A stretch of DNA of 64,000 bases from Hyphomicrobiaceae bacterium (GTDB lineage: Bacteria; Pseudomonadota; Alphaproteobacteria; Rhizobiales; Hyphomicrobiaceae): the NCBI GenBank assembly GCA_021775735.1, contig JAJFHG010000038.1, positions 1 to 64,000 of the forward strand, given 5' to 3'. The notes beneath the pieces are model-generated. The model had not been told where the DNA came from. It worked only from the letters and a program-made list of their open reading frames with translations, and did no database searches. Below are positions 22,332-31,691 of this stretch, in pieces. Both the position numbers and the translations under genes were made by a program. The number at the start of each line of letters is the position of its first letter. The stretch's first letter is position 1.

Positions 22332-22708
22332 TTCACTCTTCCCAACAGGGCTATACAAAATGCCCTGACACCACTTAAACGCCGCTACGACGGGGTTGCA
22401 TCCAAACCCCCGTGCAGGTTCTCAAAATGACAAAGATCGCGTCAATTGACGAGCCCTTGAACTGATCTTTTTGCATCTGTCGTTACCGAGGCGATATCGG
22501 GCATAGCAACAATGTTCACATGGTTAAGCCGCAGACAAAGCCGCGAGCGTCACATTGGCGCTGAATTTAACGGTCTTCATTAGCTCTCATCACCACGAGA
22601 CGCGACATTTTTGCAGCACTTTGGCCCACGGAGACTAGATCAACCATAGACCTCGGCCTGTGAGGTCGCTAGGTTCCGGCGTCACGACGTACTGCTCAAA
22701 AGGCTGAC
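22332..22708. other. Divergent intergenic region
   Basis: This region separates the helix-hairpin-helix protein gene (minus) from the BrkB-like gene (plus). A perfect 12-bp palindrome CGTCAATTGACG at 22440-22451 could be an operator. A hairpin GACCTC/GAGGTC at 22649-22667 lies about 40 bp before the BrkB-like start. I see no gene. Confidence 0.4.
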
Positions 22709-23566
22709 ATGAATAGAACGCGCACCTTTCTGACATCTCTCTACCGTCTTTATGAGCACTCCGGTTTTGCGATGGCAGGAGCGGTGGCATTTTCATTTGT
22801 CATTTCGCTATTTCCGTTCTGCATTTTTGTTGGCGCTTTATCGGGTATTTTCGGCGGTCGTGAATTGGCGACTGTTGCCGTCACCCAGTTGTTTCAAATC
22901 CTGCCGCCGACCGTCGCATCGGCACTGGCGCCGGAAGTTGAATCGGTGATGGGCTCAAGCCGTATCGACTTGCTGACAGCTGGTGGATTTATTGCTCTTT
23001 TCTTTGCAACGACGGCTGTCGAAACCCTGCGCACAGCCTTGAACGGCGCTTACCGCGTACACGAAACCCAACCCTATGTCGTTTCACTTCTCAAAAGCAT
23101 GTTGGTTGTCTGCCTAAGCGCGGTAGCGATGCTTGTCATCACCTGGATCATTCTGGTCGGCCCCGGCTTTGCCGCTAAGTTTGAACCGTCCTGGCTTAAA
23201 TCGTTCCTTGATTCCAGTTGGACAGCCCTGTTTACCCGCTACGGCACTGCCGCAGGGGTCATCGCCTTTCTCTTATTTGTCTTCCATCTTGGACTTGCCG
23301 CAGGGCGGCGGCGGGTAAAAGATGTCTGGCCCGGCATTGCGGTTTCAACGGTTCTGTGGCTGGCTGTTGCCGGTCTTTATTCGTTTTATTTGGAATATTC
23401 GAACTACGCCAAATTCTATGCTGGCCTCTCCCAGCTGATGATCGCACTGATCTTCTTTCAGTTTACGGCCATCATCGTCATCTTGGGCGCTGAAATAAAT
23501 CGCGGTATCCTTGAGTTTGACAACGTATCTAATGACAAAAACGGTGACGACACCGACGTTACGTAA
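22709..23566 (+). CDS. YihY/BrkB-family inner-membrane protein
   Basis: This 285-residue protein has about six membrane helices. The family start is seen as LYEHSGFAMAGAVAFSFVISLFPF, and a later segment reads TTAVETLRTALNGAYRV, with the C-terminal FYAGLSQLMIALIFFQFTAIIVILGAEINR. YihY/BrkB proteins were once called RNase BN in error; their function is not settled. It is followed by a bidirectional terminator shared with ccr. Confidence 0.92.
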   Translation: MNRTRTFLTSLYRLYEHSGFAMAGAVAFSFVISLFPFCIFVGALSGIFGGRELATVAVTQLFQILPPTVASALAPEVESVMGSSRIDLLTAGGFIALFFATTAVETLRTALNGAYRVHETQPYVVSLLKSMLVVCLSAVAMLVITWIILVGPGFAAKFEPSWLKSFLDSSWTALFTRYGTAAGVIAFLLFVFHLGLAAGRRRVKDVWPGIAVSTVLWLAVAGLYSFYLEYSNYAKFYAGLSQLMIALIFFQFTAIIVILGAEINRGILEFDNVSNDKNGDDTDVT

Positions 23567-23603
23567 AGCATACGCACCTCAAAAAAAATATACTGCAAAT
23601 TAA

Positions 23604-23638
23604 AAAGCCCAAGCCTGCGTTCTACAGGCTTGGGCTTT
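23604..23638. terminator. Bidirectional intrinsic terminator between brkB-like gene and ccr
   Basis: A 14-bp perfect stem, AAAGCCCAAGCCTG with CAGGCTTGGGCTTT, encloses a 7-base loop. A-rich sequence flanks one side and T on the other. It lies between two convergent genes and could stop transcription from both sides. Confidence 0.88.
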
Positions 23639-23679
23639 GTCATGAGTAACGGCGCTCACGCGTAGCGCAATGCGCTATG

Positions 23680-25008
23680 TTAGCCAAAGCGCTGCTTTGA
23701 TGTCTCCAGAACATCTTCAAATGTTCTAAGACCTGTCGTTGGAGAATTGACCAAAACAGCCATATTGCCGGGTTTATGCTTATTATGGCGCATGCGCATG
23801 TGAGCCTTCGGAATTTGCTCCCATGGAAAAACTTCCGACATGCACGGATCAATGCGCCGTTCACAGACCAGTTTATTGGCCTGCGACGCTTGCATAAGAT
23901 TGGCAAAGTGCGATCCTTGCACACGCTTCTGATGCATCCATAAGTAACGCGCATCCATGGTCAGGTTGTAGCCAGTGGTGCCAGCACAAATAACAACCAT
24001 TCCGCCGCGTTTAACGACCAAAACTGAGACAGGAAACGTCGCTTCGCCCGGGTGTTCAAAGACGCAGTCAACATTGACGCCCTTGCCCGTGATGTCCCAA
24101 ATCGCCTTACCAAACTTACGCGACTCTTTCATCCAGGTGTTGAATTCGTCCGTGCCAACTTCAGGCAACTGTCCCCAGCAATTAAACTCTTTGCGGTTAA
24201 TCGTACCCTTGGCGCCCAATTGTCGGACAAAATCCCGTTTGTCATCTTCTGAAATAACACCAATGGCGTTAGCGCCCGAGGTCGCGCACAATTGAACGGC
24301 AAATGAGCCCAGTCCGCCTGATGCACCCCAAACCAAAACATTGTCACCAGGGCGCAGCACGTTTGGTTTATGGCCAAACAACATGCGGTACGCTGTTGCC
24401 AGTGTCAGCACATAGCAACCGCCTTCTTCCCATGTGAGATGCTTTGGACGTTCCAGCAATTGGCGGTCTTGCACCCGGCAGAACTGAGCAAACGAACCAT
24501 CCGGTGTTTCATAACCCCAAATGCGTTGTGAAGGAGAGAACATTGGTTCACCACCATTGCACTCCTCGTCATCACCGTCGTCTTGATTACAGTGAATGAC
24601 AACTTCATCACCCACCTTCCAACGCTTCACTTTAGAACCAACGGCCCAGACAATACCTGAGGCATCTGAGCCAGCAATGTGAAACGGATTTTTATGTACG
24701 TCGCGAATTGGTGAGACTGGAGTTCCTAGTGACGCCCACACACCATTGTAGTTGACACCTGCAGCCATCACCAAAACCAACACGTCATGGCTATCGAGTT
24801 CCCATGTTGGGAGCACCTCGACCTGCATCGCTGTATCTGCTTCGCCATGGCGCTCTTCGCGAATGGCCCAGGCATACATATTTTTTGGTACATGACCGAG
24901 CGGTGGAATTTCACCGATTTCATAAAGGTCCTTGGTGGCCGAAATAGCAGCCGGTGCTGCCAAATCAGAACCGGCCTCGTCTTTTACCGAAGCGCCTTGG
25001 CTCGACAT
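23680..25008 (-). CDS. ccr: Crotonyl-CoA carboxylase/reductase
   Basis: This 442-residue medium-chain dehydrogenase-like enzyme carries out reductive carboxylation of crotonyl-CoA to ethylmalonyl-CoA with NADPH and CO2, the defining step of the ethylmalonyl-CoA pathway. Family hallmarks include LYEIGEIPPLGHVPKNMYAW, VNYNGVWASLGTPVSP, HIAGSDASGIVW, HCNQDDGDDEECNGG, the nucleotide-binding WGASGGLGSFAVQLC, and VFEHPGEATFPVSVLV. The acidic insert and length distinguish it from ordinary quinone oxidoreductases. The gene is transcribed toward the shared terminator. About 200 bp upstream is noncoding and should hold its promoter. Confidence 0.97.
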   Translation of the reverse strand: MSSQGASVKDEAGSDLAAPAAISATKDLYEIGEIPPLGHVPKNMYAWAIREERHGEADTAMQVEVLPTWELDSHDVLVLVMAAGVNYNGVWASLGTPVSPIRDVHKNPFHIAGSDASGIVWAVGSKVKRWKVGDEVVIHCNQDDGDDEECNGGEPMFSPSQRIWGYETPDGSFAQFCRVQDRQLLERPKHLTWEEGGCYVLTLATAYRMLFGHKPNVLRPGDNVLVWGASGGLGSFAVQLCATSGANAIGVISEDDKRDFVRQLGAKGTINRKEFNCWGQLPEVGTDEFNTWMKESRKFGKAIWDITGKGVNVDCVFEHPGEATFPVSVLVVKRGGMVVICAGTTGYNLTMDARYLWMHQKRVQGSHFANLMQASQANKLVCERRIDPCMSEVFPWEQIPKAHMRMRHNKHKPGNMAVLVNSPTTGLRTFEDVLETSKQRFG

Positions 25009-25210
25009 CTCTTGTTAGTCTCCCTTAACGAGAATTTCCCCACATTGGCCCCAGAGTGAAATCGGCCAACCAACTCTCCCGAAGGCCCCTTTGAAGCATT
25101 ATTTCGCGTTGCAATAAAGAGGTCACTGCCCCAAGCAAGGCCCACCTATACGAAACCTTTAGAAGATTCACCTATTCTGGCCGAAGATAAATCAAATCTC
25201 CGCATGTTTT

Positions 25211-25642
25211 ATGGGGATTTATGAGCTTTTTCGACTGGGTAAACCCATGCTTGAAACGTTAGATGCCATTCTGAGTGTTCGTTCGGACACAACCTATCTG
25301 GTCGCCGGCCTCACCGCCGCCAGCGCAATTGTGTTTTTGTCCATGACTGGATCGCGGCTGTTAACCTTCATATTTACACCCCTCGCTGCCCTTGGGGCCT
25401 TGATCGGGATCTATGTAAGTCAGGAGTTGGGGCTGTACTACTCCACGGACGAGTACTCCAATACCATCATATCTGGCCTCCTTGGCCTGATCCTGAGCCT
25501 CGCAATCGTGATTTTGACTGCGAAACTGACCTACATAGTCCTCGGTCGGATCCGTCGCCACCAAGCCACCCGACTGCGTAAAACCCGCACCAATGCGCGC
25601 CTCGACCACAAAGCAAACTCAGTGACGCCTAAGACGCTCTAG
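25211..25642 (+). CDS. Uncharacterised membrane protein
   Basis: This is a 143-residue protein with three predicted membrane helices: about residues 28-46 (TTYLVAGLTAASAIVFLSM), 48-70 (RLLTFIFTPLAALGALIGIYV) and 87-111 (ISGLLGLILSLAIVILTAKL). A basic tail of about 30 residues follows. I recognise no family. An internal ATG at 25247 is an alternative start. It lies between the divergent ccr and downstream ecm, so a link to C2 metabolism is possible only by position. Confidence 0.6.
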   Translation: MGIYELFRLGKPMLETLDAILSVRSDTTYLVAGLTAASAIVFLSMTGSRLLTFIFTPLAALGALIGIYVSQELGLYYSTDEYSNTIISGLLGLILSLAIVILTAKLTYIVLGRIRRHQATRLRKTRTNARLDHKANSVTPKTL

Positions 25643-25795
25643 CACTGCTCAAACGCTCAAAGGAGTGCTGCAGCACATCAAACTGCGACCACATGGCGCG
25701 CATAGCGCTTGGCACGCGCCTACAGAGCCCACCGCATTGCACCACAAGCCAAATACGTTAGAAATGGGCTTCGCCTTTTTTTAGGGAAGCTCAGA

Positions 25796-27823
25796 ATGCC
25801 CGGCAGCACCAAATCAACCATCAAAAATCCAAATAAAGCCGATGCCTCAGCACGCCAGGAACGTGATCGGCCATGGTTGATCCGAACCTATGCGGGTCAC
25901 TCGACGGCCGCCAAATCGAACGAGCTTTACAAAAAGAACTTGGCAAAAGGCCAAACTGGCCTATCGATCGCCTTCGATCTGCCAACGCAGACCGGCTACG
26001 ATAGTGATTTTGATCTGGCTCGTGGCGAAGTCGGTAAAGTCGGCGTTCCGGTTAGCCATATTGGCGATATGCGCGCGCTACTAGACGGCATTCCGCTCGA
26101 TCAGATGAACACGTCTATGACAATTAATGCAACAGCAGCGTGGCTGCTGTCGCTCTATGTTGCTGTTGCAGACGAACAAGGTGCAAGTCGCGATAAGCTA
26201 ACCGGAACAATTCAAAACGACATCATCAAAGAATATCTATCGCGCGGCACGTACGTGTTTCCACCAGAACCATCGTTGCGCTTGATCAAAGATACGATTG
26301 TGTTTTCCACCCAGGAAATACCGAAGTGGAATCCAACCAACGTTTGTTCATACCACCTGCAGGAAGCCGGCGCGACGCCGGTACAAGAATTGGCGTTTGC
26401 TCTTGCGACCGCACAAGCTGTCCTCGACACGGTCCAAGCCTCGGGCGAAGTGAAGCCTGAAGATTTTGAACGCGTTGTTGGCCGCGTCTCATTCTTTGTC
26501 AATGCGGGCATGCGGTTTGTCACTGAAATCTGCAAGATGCGTGCGTTCGTTGAGCTTTGGGATGAAATCACCGCCGAACGCTATGGCGTTGAAAATCCAA
26601 AGTTCCGACGGTTCCGCTACGGCGTACAGGTCAACTCATTAGGTCTCACCGAACCGCAGCCTGAAAACAACGTCTACCGCATCTTGATTGAGATGTTGGC
26701 TGTCACCTTATCGAAAGGTGCGCGTGCACGCGCTGTACAGTTGCCAGCGTGGAATGAAGCGCTTGGCTTGCCGCGCCCCTGGGATCAACAATGGTCGCTC
26801 AGAATGCAACAAATTCTGGCCTATGAAACAGACCTCCTTGAATACGGCGACATCTTCGATGGTAGTGTCGAGATAAACCGCAAGGTTGCCGCCTTGAAGG
26901 AGGAAGCGCGCGCAGAACTCACATCCATTGACGGGATGGGAGGCGCGGTTGCCGCCATTGACTACATGAAACGTGCGTTGGTCGAATCTAATACCGAACG
27001 TTTGCGCGGTATTGAAAGCGGCGAACAAATAGTGGTTGGTGTCAACAAATGGACGGAAACAGAAACATCGCCGTTGTCTGCTGGTGAAGGCGCCATTCAA
27101 GTCATCGACCCTGCTGTCGAAGCGCAGCAAATCGAACGCCTGAAAGCCTGGCGCGATGAGCGCGACAACAAGGCTGTCAAAGCAGCACTCAGCGACCTAG
27201 ACTCCGCAGCACGCGAGGGGCGCAATGTAATGGAGCCATCGATTGCGTGCGCCAGAGCTGGTGTCACGACGGGTGAATGGGGAAGCTTATTGCGCGATAT
27301 CTTTGGCGAATACCGCGCCCCAACCGGCGTGGCTCAAGCCGCCGGCGAACGCGAAGGCAAAGATCTGCAAGATGTACGCTCAACGGTCGATGCCGTCTCA
27401 GATCGCCTTGGGCGCCGACTTAAGTTCTTGGTTGGTAAACCCGGCCTTGATGGTCACTCCAACGGTGCGGAACAAATTGCTGTACGCGCCCGCGATTGCG
27501 GCATGGAAGTTGTCTATGAAGGCATTCGCCTGACACCCAGCCAAATTGTCCGCGCCGCACTTGATGAAACCGTGCATGTCATAGGTCTGTCGATCCTGTC
27601 TGGCAGCCATATCCCATTGCTCAAAGACATTATGGATCAAATGCGCAAGGAGGGGCTTGAGGGTGAGATCCCTGTGATCGTTGGAGGCATTATTCCACCT
27701 GACGATGCCAAAGAACTTCTCGCGCTCGGCGTATCACGCGTTTACACACCAAAGGACTTCCAGCTTAATGACATTATGGCTGACATTGTCTCGTTGGTTG
27801 ATGATCAAGCACGCGCAGCTTGA
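25796..27823 (+). CDS. ecm: Ethylmalonyl-CoA mutase (B12-dependent)
   Basis: This 675-residue protein fuses a methylmalonyl-CoA-mutase-type TIM barrel (RPWLIRTYAGHSTAAKSNEL, GLSIAFDLPTQTGYDSD, TGTIQNDIIKEYLSRGTYVF) to a C-terminal cobalamin-binding domain with the base-off motif DGHSNG at about residue 555. In the ethylmalonyl-CoA pathway it converts (2R)-ethylmalonyl-CoA to methylsuccinyl-CoA. The choice over methylmalonyl-CoA mutase rests on the length, the single-polypeptide form and the nearby ccr and mcd. ATG 25796 is preceded by AGGGAAG; the frame could be opened upstream at 25709, but that adds an unconserved basic stretch. Confidence 0.92.
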   Translation: MPGSTKSTIKNPNKADASARQERDRPWLIRTYAGHSTAAKSNELYKKNLAKGQTGLSIAFDLPTQTGYDSDFDLARGEVGKVGVPVSHIGDMRALLDGIPLDQMNTSMTINATAAWLLSLYVAVADEQGASRDKLTGTIQNDIIKEYLSRGTYVFPPEPSLRLIKDTIVFSTQEIPKWNPTNVCSYHLQEAGATPVQELAFALATAQAVLDTVQASGEVKPEDFERVVGRVSFFVNAGMRFVTEICKMRAFVELWDEITAERYGVENPKFRRFRYGVQVNSLGLTEPQPENNVYRILIEMLAVTLSKGARARAVQLPAWNEALGLPRPWDQQWSLRMQQILAYETDLLEYGDIFDGSVEINRKVAALKEEARAELTSIDGMGGAVAAIDYMKRALVESNTERLRGIESGEQIVVGVNKWTETETSPLSAGEGAIQVIDPAVEAQQIERLKAWRDERDNKAVKAALSDLDSAAREGRNVMEPSIACARAGVTTGEWGSLLRDIFGEYRAPTGVAQAAGEREGKDLQDVRSTVDAVSDRLGRRLKFLVGKPGLDGHSNGAEQIAVRARDCGMEVVYEGIRLTPSQIVRAALDETVHVIGLSILSGSHIPLLKDIMDQMRKEGLEGEIPVIVGGIIPPDDAKELLALGVSRVYTPKDFQLNDIMADIVSLVDDQARAA

Positions 27824-27853
27824 AATGCTTAAATCGCATCCCACCTACTGGGC

Positions 27854-28228
27854 ATGCGACGCGATCTTAAACAAAAACTGGATGCGCTTGAGCGGGCTGA
27901 AAAGCTAAAGCGCTTCTGTTCGCTGGTAGTCCTTGCCTTTCTCATTGCAGGTGCCGCATTTCTCTATTCAAGGCCGAGCACTGCGTTAGAGTCGGTCCCT
28001 GCGGCCGTTGAAATGTCTGTCGTGGGTGTCGACCATTGGGGACAAGAGTTTCATCAATTGCGTGCGCGCTTAACCGATGATCGTATCGTACCGGTTGACA
28101 CTTTTTTGATTAAGCGGCCACTTAAAGTCGGACAACAGGTCACACTCACGCGCTACCAGGGCTTTTGGGGCAATATTTTCTATCGACTACAACCAGACGG
28201 CTTGTCTCAGCCCGCCCAAAGCCGTTGA
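27854..28228 (+). CDS. Single-helix hypothetical protein
   Basis: This 124-residue protein has a charged N-terminus (MRRDLKQKLDALERAEKLKR), one membrane helix (FCSLVVLAFLIAGAAFLYS) and about 80 residues on the other side, probably periplasmic, with a small beta-rich pattern (VGVDHWGQEFHQLRARLTDD, then VGQQVTLTRYQGFWG). I recognise no family. It begins 30 bp after ecm and may be cotranscribed. The start has a weak ribosome site. Confidence 0.6.
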   Translation: MRRDLKQKLDALERAEKLKRFCSLVVLAFLIAGAAFLYSRPSTALESVPAAVEMSVVGVDHWGQEFHQLRARLTDDRIVPVDTFLIKRPLKVGQQVTLTRYQGFWGNIFYRLQPDGLSQPAQSR

Positions 28229-28291
28229 CGCACGCCCGCGTCTAGCTATAGTCCGCGCTTCCTGCAGATGTGCAACATCGCACCCTGTCAG

Positions 28292-28378
28292 GCCCCTGTG
28301 GCGGAATTGGTAGACGCGACAGACTCAAAATCTGTTGTCCGCAAGGACGTGCCCGTTCGAGTCGGGCCAGGGGCACCA
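28292..28378 (+). tRNA. tRNA-Leu (anticodon CAA)
   Basis: The acceptor stem GCCCCTG pairs with CAGGGGC, followed by A and encoded CCA. The anticodon stem ACAGA/TCTGT encloses CTCAAAA, giving anticodon CAA for the codon UUG. The D-arm GGCGGAATTGGTAGACGC, the variable arm TTGTCCGCAAGGACGT and GTTCGAGTC are all typical of tRNA-Leu. Confidence 0.97.
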
Positions 28379-28661
28379 AACCAGACTCGCAGTCACAAAA
28401 TTCCGGCAGGACCTTGAAACGTAAGGCCGTGTTTGATGTTCGATAACGTCCTCAAACGTTTCTCAAAAATTCTGAAGACGAAGAGCGCATTAATGAAAGC
28501 GCCTATACCCAGGCTAAGTACAAGCGCTTCAGATATCACCGCGCAAAGCTTGGCCTGCCACTGGTGCGGACTAACACACATGGGTGAAAAAGAGTTGCCT
28601 TAGGATTGAAGGCCATCCATCGGCCATGGTAGGTGAGCAGGGTTAAGGGGTGAGAGGTCAG

Positions 28662-29654
28662 ATGCCTGCCAAATTTGGACTGTTGATCATTGCTGCGTTG
28701 ATGTCGGTCACTGGCGTGCCTGCGCTAGCTGGGCCTGCGCTTTTGTTTGAAGCGTCCAACGGTAAAGTCCTTTATGCAGAAGATGTCGACAAGAAGTGGC
28801 ACCCAGCGTCACTTACAAAAATCATGACCGCGTACCTGGCGTTCAAAGAACTGAAATCAGGTCGTCTTACGCTAAAATCCAAGATCAAATGTTCCGAAGT
28901 GGCGCACAAAGAACAGCCAAGTAAAATTGGTCTGCCAGTTGGCGCTGAAATCAACATGAATCTGGCGCTGCAATCGCTGATCGTGAAAAGCGCCAACGAT
29001 GTCGCCGTGATGGTAGCCGAGGCTGTTTCCGGAAGCGTACCCAAATTTGTTGCCCGCATGAATGCCACAGCAAAAGAGCTTGGCATGACACAAACCAACT
29101 TCGTTAATCCGAACGGCCTTCCAGCGGTTCAGCAAATTACCAGCGCCCGCGACATGGCGCTTCTCTCCCAAGCCGTTGCCAAGGACTTCCCTGAGTACGC
29201 GCACTATTGGAAGCAAAGCTCATTTCGCATCGGAAAAAAACGACTGAGAAGCTATAACTCGCTGTTGAGAACGTTTGAGGGTGCAGATGGTCTCAAGACT
29301 GGCTTCATCTGCGATTCTGGCTTTAATGTTGTCGCCAGCGCGACTCGCGATGGTCGCCGCCTGATGGCCGTTGTGCTTGGTGAGCCGTCTGGTCGCGCAC
29401 GGTCCATCCGTGCTGCAAGCTTGCTCGAACATGGTTTTCAGCACTATGGCTGGAAGCAGCTATTCAATACACTCAATCTGAAAAATATGCCCAAGCAGGC
29501 GGACACAGGCGCTGTCCAGAGCATCCGCCATACCGTCACATCATGGTCCTGCAATCCACCGCGCAAAAAAGTACGCCGTGCCAAAAGGAAACGCTCCAAG
29601 GCCAAACGCCAGCGTTCGGCACGTAAGAAAACATCCGCAAAAAAGAAGCCTTAA
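28662..29654 (+). CDS. D-alanyl-D-alanine carboxypeptidase (peptidase S11) with basic tail
   Basis: This 330-residue protein begins with a signal peptide (FGLLIIAALMSVTGVPALAG). The serine peptidase motifs are intact: SLTK (S-x-x-K) near residue 51, SAN (S-x-N) near 108, and LKTG near 211. It would trim the terminal D-Ala from peptidoglycan stem peptides in the periplasm. The last 40 residues are unusual: strongly basic, rich in K, R and S, in place of the usual amphipathic membrane anchor. ATG 28662 has GAGAGG upstream; a GTG at 28650 is the alternative. Confidence 0.92.
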   Translation: MPAKFGLLIIAALMSVTGVPALAGPALLFEASNGKVLYAEDVDKKWHPASLTKIMTAYLAFKELKSGRLTLKSKIKCSEVAHKEQPSKIGLPVGAEINMNLALQSLIVKSANDVAVMVAEAVSGSVPKFVARMNATAKELGMTQTNFVNPNGLPAVQQITSARDMALLSQAVAKDFPEYAHYWKQSSFRIGKKRLRSYNSLLRTFEGADGLKTGFICDSGFNVVASATRDGRRLMAVVLGEPSGRARSIRAASLLEHGFQHYGWKQLFNTLNLKNMPKQADTGAVQSIRHTVTSWSCNPPRKKVRRAKRKRSKAKRQRSARKKTSAKKKP

Positions 29655-29725
29655 CGCCTTAGGCTGGTTTTCTCATTGAGAATAGGGCCCGGACTGGGCA
29701 ACAGCCTGCACGGCCTAGCAACGTT

Positions 29726-29752
29726 AACCTTAAACCCTGCATTTTTAAGGTT
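29726..29752. repeat. Short inverted repeat upstream of a small gene
   Basis: AACCTTAAA at 29726-29734 and TTTAAGGTT at 29744-29752 form a 9-bp inverted repeat with a 9-base centre. It lies between the carboxypeptidase gene and the small gene at 29860. It could be an operator or a weak terminator; no T-run follows. Confidence 0.4.
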
Positions 29753-29859
29753 TGCCGCACCTGTCACGCTGAATTTGGGTCCGATTGATCGACCCTCCAC
29801 CAACATGGCGCTGTTCTTGCTTTTCATGTCTCAAAAATAGGACTTGTGAAGGACAGCCC

Positions 29860-30114
29860 ATGACGTGGGACAATTTTCCCTTGGATGATAAAGAGACCGA
29901 CGGCTTGAGCGATGATGTAACTCCGGTGCCAAAAGACGTGGAGTTTATGGCGCTCGTTCTTGAGGGACGTCACGGCACACATGCTGCTGAGATCGCCGCC
30001 TTTTTCTCAGATTATCACTGTGGTCGAGGCGATGCAGGGCGGTCATGGGCCTGGGCCGGTGTTGCGGAGATTGTCCGAAAACGCCAACACGTTCGCGCAA
30101 CACTCGACATATAA
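29860..30114 (+). CDS. Small hypothetical protein
   Basis: This 84-residue acidic protein starts MTWDNFPLDDKETDGLSDD. A more ordered half follows (DVEFMALVLEGRHGTHAAEI, then AAFFSDYHCGRGDAGRSWAWAGVAEIV). It has no membrane helix. GAAGGA precedes ATG 29860. I do not recognise the family. It ends about 50 bp before the flippase gene. Confidence 0.5.
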   Translation: MTWDNFPLDDKETDGLSDDVTPVPKDVEFMALVLEGRHGTHAAEIAAFFSDYHCGRGDAGRSWAWAGVAEIVRKRQHVRATLDI

Positions 30115-30164
30115 CCACCGACACTCTGCCTGCACGCACCTCAATCAGAAAAGCATAACAACCG

Positions 30165-31628
30165 TTGCAACAAACATCACCAGCCAAGCCGACCTCGATA
30201 GCTGCTGTGCTTGAGGCACCAGGTGCTGCGCCCCAGCGCGGTTCACGTTGGCTAGACAAAAGCTTTGAAGCTGTGCAGATGGCCAAGCGCCTGGCGTATG
30301 AAACCGTATTTGCTTCCGACGACCGCCAGCGTGCCAAGCGCGATGCAATCATTGCATTTTTGGTGCGCGTTGCAAGTGCGGCATTGCTTTATCTCACACA
30401 AATTCTGCTAGCCCGCTGGATGGGTAGCTTTGACTATGGCGTTTATGTATTTGTTTGGACCTGGTTGATGTTGCTTGGTGGCCTGGCACCACTTGGACTC
30501 AATCTCGCTATTATTCGCCATTTGCCGGAACATCAAGAACGTGGCGAACTGAGTTTAGCGCGCGGGCTGATACGTGGCAGTCGTCTCTTCACACTCACCC
30601 TCGGCACACTCATCGCCGGACTTGGGATTGCAACACTTTCAACGTTCGACGGTTTGCTGGCGGACTACTACCTGCTACCCGCCTACTTGATCATGATCGC
30701 CATTCCGATGTTCTGTCTCACCGATATTCAGGACGGCATTGGCCGTGCGCAATCGTGGATGGCCGTTGCGTTGGTTCCACCTTATATCCTGCGACCACTG
30801 CTGCTCTTAGCCGGAATGGCCTTGGCCCACGCAATTGGTTTGCCGACAACGGCTGCAACAGCTGCGGCCGCTGCTGTTGGGGCGACCTGGACAACAGCAG
30901 TCGTACAAGCGTTGGTGATCCAATGGCGGCTGCCCAAAGAGCTTAAATCGGGTGAGCGCCGCTATGCTTGGAAGCCGTGGATGATGACGTCGTTACCACT
31001 GTCGGTCATGATCGCGTGCGACATAGCGCTGCAAAATGTCGATATTCTAGTGATATCTCGTTTCATGTCGCCGGTTGATGTTGGTATTTATTTCGCTGCT
31101 GCCAAAACCATGAGCCTCATCATGTTTGTGCACTATGCTGTTGGCAGTGCTGTTGCGAACCGTTTTGCCAAGCTAAACGCGCGCGGCGAGGATGATGCCC
31201 TGCAGGACCTTGTCGCAGACTCAGTCAACTGGACATTCTGGCCATCTTTACTCAGCGCACTTGTAATTCTAGCGCTCGGCAAGCCTTTGTTGTGGCTGTT
31301 CGGCCCTGGCTTTGAAAATGGTTATCCGGTGATGTTGATCTTGGTCGTCGGCTTCATGATCCGATCCTCATTCGGTCCGGTTGAATTTTTGCTAAATATG
31401 TTGGGCGAACAAAAGAAATGTGCTGGCATCTTGGTGATCAGCGCGCTGGCGACAATCGTCCTGAACTTTGCTTTGGTGCCAAGCTACGGTATGGCTGGTG
31501 CTGCCGCAGCGACATCCATATCGCTTGCCCTCGCGCCTATTCTACACGCCGTTGTTGCTCGCAGGGCACTTGGTCTTGAAACCGCAATCTGGCGCAATCT
31601 ACAGACACGAAAAAGCACAACACGCTAG
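30165..31628 (+). CDS. Oligosaccharide flippase family protein (Wzx-like)
   Basis: This 487-residue membrane protein has about 12-14 hydrophobic segments in the arrangement of MOP/MATE-superfamily polysaccharide transporters (LLYLTQILLARWMGSFDYGV, FVWTWLMLLGGLAPLGLN, SPVDVGIYFAAAKTMSLIMF, NFALVPSYGMAGAAAATSIS). It would flip a lipid-linked oligosaccharide across the inner membrane. A cytoplasmic N-terminal stretch of about 60 residues precedes the first helix. The only convenient start is TTG 30165, so the true start is uncertain. No glycosyltransferases lie beside it; the nearest sugar-nucleotide gene is ugd at 45.8 kb. Confidence 0.85.
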   Translation: MQQTSPAKPTSIAAVLEAPGAAPQRGSRWLDKSFEAVQMAKRLAYETVFASDDRQRAKRDAIIAFLVRVASAALLYLTQILLARWMGSFDYGVYVFVWTWLMLLGGLAPLGLNLAIIRHLPEHQERGELSLARGLIRGSRLFTLTLGTLIAGLGIATLSTFDGLLADYYLLPAYLIMIAIPMFCLTDIQDGIGRAQSWMAVALVPPYILRPLLLLAGMALAHAIGLPTTAATAAAAAVGATWTTAVVQALVIQWRLPKELKSGERRYAWKPWMMTSLPLSVMIACDIALQNVDILVISRFMSPVDVGIYFAAAKTMSLIMFVHYAVGSAVANRFAKLNARGEDDALQDLVADSVNWTFWPSLLSALVILALGKPLLWLFGPGFENGYPVMLILVVGFMIRSSFGPVEFLLNMLGEQKKCAGILVISALATIVLNFALVPSYGMAGAAAATSISLALAPILHAVVARRALGLETAIWRNLQTRKSTTR

Positions 31629-31667
31629 TACCTGCTGCAATTGCTTTGAATTGGTTTAAATGGTCTT

Positions 31668-31686
31668 GCGGACATTAAATGTCCGC
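31668..31686. terminator. Hairpin between convergent genes
   Basis: GCGGACAT and ATGTCCGC pair around a TAA loop. The hairpin lies between the flippase gene and the CAP-domain gene, which converge here. No strong T-run follows on either strand, so terminator activity is uncertain. Confidence 0.45.
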
Positions 31687-31691
31687 GCACC

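Noticed and set aside
23680-25008. Generic zinc-type alcohol dehydrogenase or quinone oxidoreductase
   Set aside because: The acidic DDGDDEECNGG insert, length and neighbouring ecm and mcd identify crotonyl-CoA carboxylase/reductase.
28393-28581. Minus-strand frame of 62 residues after tRNA-Leu
   Set aside because: One hydrophobic stretch, but no ribosome site and no family match; treated as non-coding.
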